Assembly: GCA_019925795.1 (NCBI GenBank) | Contig: CM034298.1 | Coordinates: forward strand, 51,610,365 to 51,674,364 | From: Dendrobium chrysotoxum | Taxonomy: Eukaryota > Streptophyta > Magnoliopsida > Asparagales > Orchidaceae | Direction of reading: 5' to 3' | Length of the DNA: 64,000 bases | Shown: positions 63,384-64,000 of the stretch, piece by piece | How the letters are laid out: every line of letters begins with the position of its first letter | How positions within the stretch are numbered: position 1 is the stretch's first letter | Made by a program: the position numbers and the translations under genes | The notes under the pieces: generated by a model | What the model was told of the DNA's origin: nothing | The model's database searches: none | What the model saw: only the letters and a program-made list of their open reading frames with translations

Positions 63384-63460
63384 GTGAGTTCTTCTTCTCT
63401 AATTTCTTTTTCTTAAGTTCTTGGATATTTTTTTGGTTCTGATGTTCATTTCATTTGCAG

Positions 63461-63497
63461 GAAATGCCACTGCTCTCTTCCTGTTCTTGTCTCCCAT
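63461..63497 (+). CDS. SWEET-family sugar transporter, exon 2
   Basis: A 37-nt exon between acceptor TTTGCAG (63460) and donor GTGAGT (63498). It completes the split Gly codon and encodes NATALFLFLSP plus two bases (AT) of the next codon. Together exons 1 and 2 read GIFGNATALFLFLSP, the hallmark GxxGN...LFLSP start of MtN3 domain 1. As I recall, 34- and 37-nt first exons are usual for SWEET genes. Later exons lie beyond the window, so the gene is partial here. The intron from 63498 onwards contains nested MITEs. Confidence 0.88.
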
Positions 63498-63668
63498 GTG
63501 AGTATCTGCAAGACCTTAACTCTGCTCTGCAATTCATAAGAAGAAAGACTTTGCATTTCTGTTTTTTTTTCTTTTTTAAATTTTTTATGCGTTGCATCAT
63601 TCCTTTTTCTTTAATTTAAATTTAAAGTTTTTTAGTTTGGGAGAAAAAAATGGTGGGATGAATTCTTA

Positions 63669-63951
63669 GGGTTCATTTGGAGAGAAATTATTCTGTGCGG
63701 TCACCAAATCGTTCAAAGGCGAATCAAAATGCGTCACATCATCCGGTACATAACGGTACACAGCACCGGTACACAACAAAAAAATGATGTAGCATATCCT
63801 GATTCACCTCCGGACGGCGTCCGGTGACCTCACAGAATAATTTCTCTCATTTGGGACAGTTTTCTTAATATTTGTTTTAGTAGCATTCTAATTTTTTTGT
63901 ACTAGAAAACTTCTTTAAGAAATAGTAAAAAAAGTCATCCGAAATAAAGCT
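63669..63951. mobile_element. Tourist-like MITE (family T) split by a Mutator-like MITE
   Basis: The left end GGGTTCATTTGG (after TTA at 63666-63668) and the remainder TCATTTGGGACAGTTTTCTT...GTCATCCGAAATAAAGC (then TTA) are two parts of one Tourist element. The family M1 element at 63682-63847 sits between them. It lies in the second intron of the SWEET gene. Confidence 0.75.
63682..63847. mobile_element. Mutator-like MITE, family M1 copy 3
   Basis: A 166-bp element with near-perfect ends GAGAAATTATTCTGTG and CACAGAATAATTTCTC. It is flanked by the 9-bp duplication TCATTTGG(A/G) at 63673-63681 and 63848-63856. The duplicated sequence is part of the Tourist terminal repeat it landed in. Confidence 0.85.
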
Positions 63952-64000
63952 TAAATCTCTTAATTTTGCTTTGAGATGAATTTAAAATAAGAGATTATTA

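Overview
This is nuclear DNA from a flowering plant: AT-rich, gene-poor and packed with transposon remains. GT-AG introns, a compound TC/AC/AT microsatellite, plant LTR-retrotransposon, LINE, SINE, CACTA and MITE sequences, and two recognisable plant gene families all point that way. The very GC-rich coding exons against AT-rich surroundings suggest a monocot, but I cannot name a species.

Only two host genes are visible. A two-exon pectin methylesterase gene (PMEI plus pectinesterase, 523 residues) lies on the + strand at 1857-8851. Its single 5.4-kb intron holds at least nine MITEs and a long TA microsatellite. At the right edge the first two exons of a SWEET-family sugar transporter begin at 63350 and run off the window. 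Its promoter and second intron are also full of MITEs.

From left to right between them: 9-15.6 kb holds decayed LTR pieces with degenerate tandem repeats, two abutting MITEs and a tRNA-like SINE with clear target-site duplications. 17-23.2 kb holds a minus-strand CACTA transposase relic and a minus-strand Ty3/gypsy relic with its LTR. 25,224-32,052 is a structurally complete minus-strand Ty3/gypsy element (TG...CA LTRs, PBS, PPT, 5-bp TSD TTAAT) that carries only a decayed gag and tandem repeats. About 34-40.4 kb is a near-full-length LINE with ORF1, endonuclease, RT and RNase H, disabled mainly by nonsense codons. About 46-49 kb is an LTR plus integrase relic. About 52.9-58.8 kb is a decayed Ty1/copia element. 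58.8-61.8 kb is a deleted Ty3/gypsy element related to the 25-32 kb one. 62.5-63.95 kb is a MITE cluster around the SWEET gene.

The two genes are unrelated in function (cell-wall pectin de-esterification and sugar transport) and do not form a system. I found no convincing new biological system. The most interesting material is in the repeats: nested MITE insertions, MITE pairs sharing one TSD, both-strand-open 30-bp repeats inside LTRs, and a small tRNA-derived SINE family. All coordinates for decayed elements are approximate and were read by eye.
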